Origin: Poronia punctata | Lineage: Eukaryota; Ascomycota; Sordariomycetes; Xylariales; Xylariaceae | Assembly (NCBI GenBank): GCA_022579005.1 | Contig: MU401483.1 | Location: forward strand, 186,001-250,000 | Length of the DNA stretch: 64,000 nt | Direction of reading: 5' to 3' | In this document: in pieces, positions 62,617 through 64,000 of the stretch | How positions within the stretch are numbered: position 1 is the stretch's first letter | Layout: every line of letters begins with the position of its first letter | The notes under the pieces: model-generated | Told to the model about the DNA's origin: nothing | The model's input: the letters and a program-made list of their open reading frames with translations, nothing else | The model's database searches: none | Made by a program: the position numbers and the translations under genes

Positions 62617-64000
62617 TCATTCCCCGGACATGCTATATTTCCAGGGGTGACTACCGGTAAACGGCTCCTGACGCTTCACAAATGTCAAGACCTGTCCCGT
62701 ACCATGTCTTTCGGCCTGTGTCTTTTCATATAAAATCCTCTCGACCCAGGATGGTAAGTGGGGGAGCAACCATCTGTCAATCAACCAATAGATCGGGTTC
62801 CTCCAAGCCGAGAGGCGCGTGATCCGCGCCGATAGTTGAAAGTCGGCCGTCGTCTCGTCTATGCGAGCGGCCTGGTAGCGTCTGAAGGCGGATGCCAGCT
62901 CTTGCATGCCCGGCTGACAGGGAACGACATGCCCCTTGCCGTCTTCTGGATGATGACATCGCCAACCCTCGTACGCAATGTCGCCCTCGTGGGAGCCCAG
63001 AAGTCTGTGTAGCTCGTTGGTCAAGACGACCACATCCTGTACACCGTTGTTGTATCCCTGGCCTATGATTGGTGTCATCTTGTGTGCCGCATCGCCAACG
63101 AGGACCAGGCGCTCCCAACTCCAGTATGCCACGATCCCTTCTTCTATATTTGCCATACCGGCACGCTCTCTCTGACGAAAGGCATCTCGAATCCGCAGAT
63201 CCGGCCCGATGGGAGTGTCACCGTACCGTTCCGCGAAAGAAACCATGTCCTCTTGGGTATAAGTCACTTGGCCGCGCGTCGGCTCGTCCAGCCGCTCATA
63301 CAGGAACGCCCAGGCCCGGTGGGCGGCCACGAGGTGTTGGGCCGAGAAGTGTCTACCGTGAGTCTGGCAATCCCATCCGACTCTGGAGCTGGGCTTCCGG
63401 GGGAACGAACACCACAACAGCCGGTACTCGCTGAGAAACGGCTCGTCGGGGTTAACCTGAGCCAGCGGCGAGTTTCCGAGGGCCAGGGCACGCATCAGGT
63501 GACGAACCTGGCTGTGCACTCCATCGGCACCAACCACGATGGACCCTTCGTACCGGGACCCGTCTGCGCAGAATACGGAAACACCTGCTTCAGAGGAGGC
63601 AATATCCGCCACCCGTTTGTTGGTCAGCACACTGGATTTTGATTCGCCAAGCCCGTCATACAGAATCCGGAGGAAGTCAGCTCGATGGACGGCAACTACC
63701 TTGCAGCCGAGGCTATATAATACCATCGCCATTAGTTGGACCATGTCAGTAGACGGCCCCCGTTTGCGTGGCCATGTCGTGCCACTGCCTTGAAACGGCT
63801 GGAATGCACTTACTATTCCTTGTTCAGGCCAAGGAGTGGGCTCTCTGCATACAGAACGCCCTGTCTAGTCATGGTCGATTGACCCTCAACGTCGCTACTG
63901 ATGGCGAGGACTTGGCTCAAGAGCTCCAACTGGGCCAGCACCCGCAGCGACCGTGGCTCCAGGACGAAGCTGGCACCGACATCCTCCACGATGGCGGCAC
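62617..64000 (-). CDS. FAD-dependent aromatic-ring-type monooxygenase, N-terminus beyond window
   Basis: Minus-strand exons: 64000(edge)-63814 and 63712-62617, joined across a 101 bp intron that rebuilds NKEYLGCKVVAVHRADFLRI. Visible motifs are GASFVLEPRSLRVLAQLELL after the missing Rossmann GxGxxG start, the DG motif VVGADGVHSQVR, and the second flavin motif VGDAAHKMTPIIGQGYNNGVQD. These are diagnostic of group A flavin monooxygenases (PF01494 class, salicylate-hydroxylase-like), which use NAD(P)H and O2 to hydroxylate or epoxidise a substrate. A hydrophobic C-terminal stretch (NPIYWLIDRWLLPHL) resembles membrane-associated members that act in terpenoid and meroterpenoid pathways. No other pathway gene is in view, so the substrate is open. 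Only the first domain's N-terminus is lost to the edge. Confidence 0.92.

Noticed and set aside
1023..64000. Single secondary-metabolite cluster joining the oxidoreductase and the monooxygenase
   Set aside because: They are about 60 kb apart, separated by housekeeping genes and a transposon block, with no backbone synthase in view.

Overview
The window looks like nuclear DNA of a filamentous ascomycete (Pezizomycotina, most likely Sordariomycetes). Genes carry short GT-AG introns of about 50-200 bp, and several families present are typical of such fungi. Gene-bearing DNA of ordinary composition alternates with extremely AT-rich blocks (17.35-20.94 kb and 29.66-53.60 kb) in which C:G has been changed to T:A, the mark of repeat-induced point mutation (RIP). 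All splice models below were assembled by hand from donor/acceptor sites and phase; none was checked against transcripts.

Left arm (1-17.3 kb): a secreted FAD-linked (BBE-type) oxidoreductase, a secreted histidine phosphatase, an intron-bearing tRNA-Leu(CAA), a six-exon NTF2-like gene that single-frame ORF searches miss, a HUL5/UBE3C-type HECT ubiquitin ligase, and the poly(A)-binding protein PAB1 with a probable 5' UTR intron. A 104-N gap flanked by poly-G and poly-C lies at 3.47-3.72 kb.

Middle (17.3-29.6 kb): a RIP-mutated 2.8 kb LTR element, a universal-stress-domain protein, and a large two-membrane-segment protein of unknown function.

AT-rich block (29.66-53.60 kb): a nested stack of transposons resolved from LTR pairs and target-site duplications. 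Element B (TSD CTTAG) is split in its right LTR by element C (TSD TTAA); C is split by element D (TSD CTAGC), a Ty3/gypsy relic whose reverse-transcriptase frame is still readable. A 1.7 kb foldback element with TA flanks lies inside B. A 389 bp solo LTR that shows no RIP (TSD CTTTA) and a small island with tRNA-like promoter boxes lie inside C.

Right arm (53.6-64 kb): a conserved CxxC-tailed protein, a COX14-like mitochondrial membrane protein, a short HMG-box gene resembling the mating-type HMG class, a second small assembly gap, and the 3' part of an FAD-dependent monooxygenase running off the right edge. Neighbouring genes show no shared pathway. The two redox enzymes at opposite ends are 60 kb apart and are not treated as one cluster.
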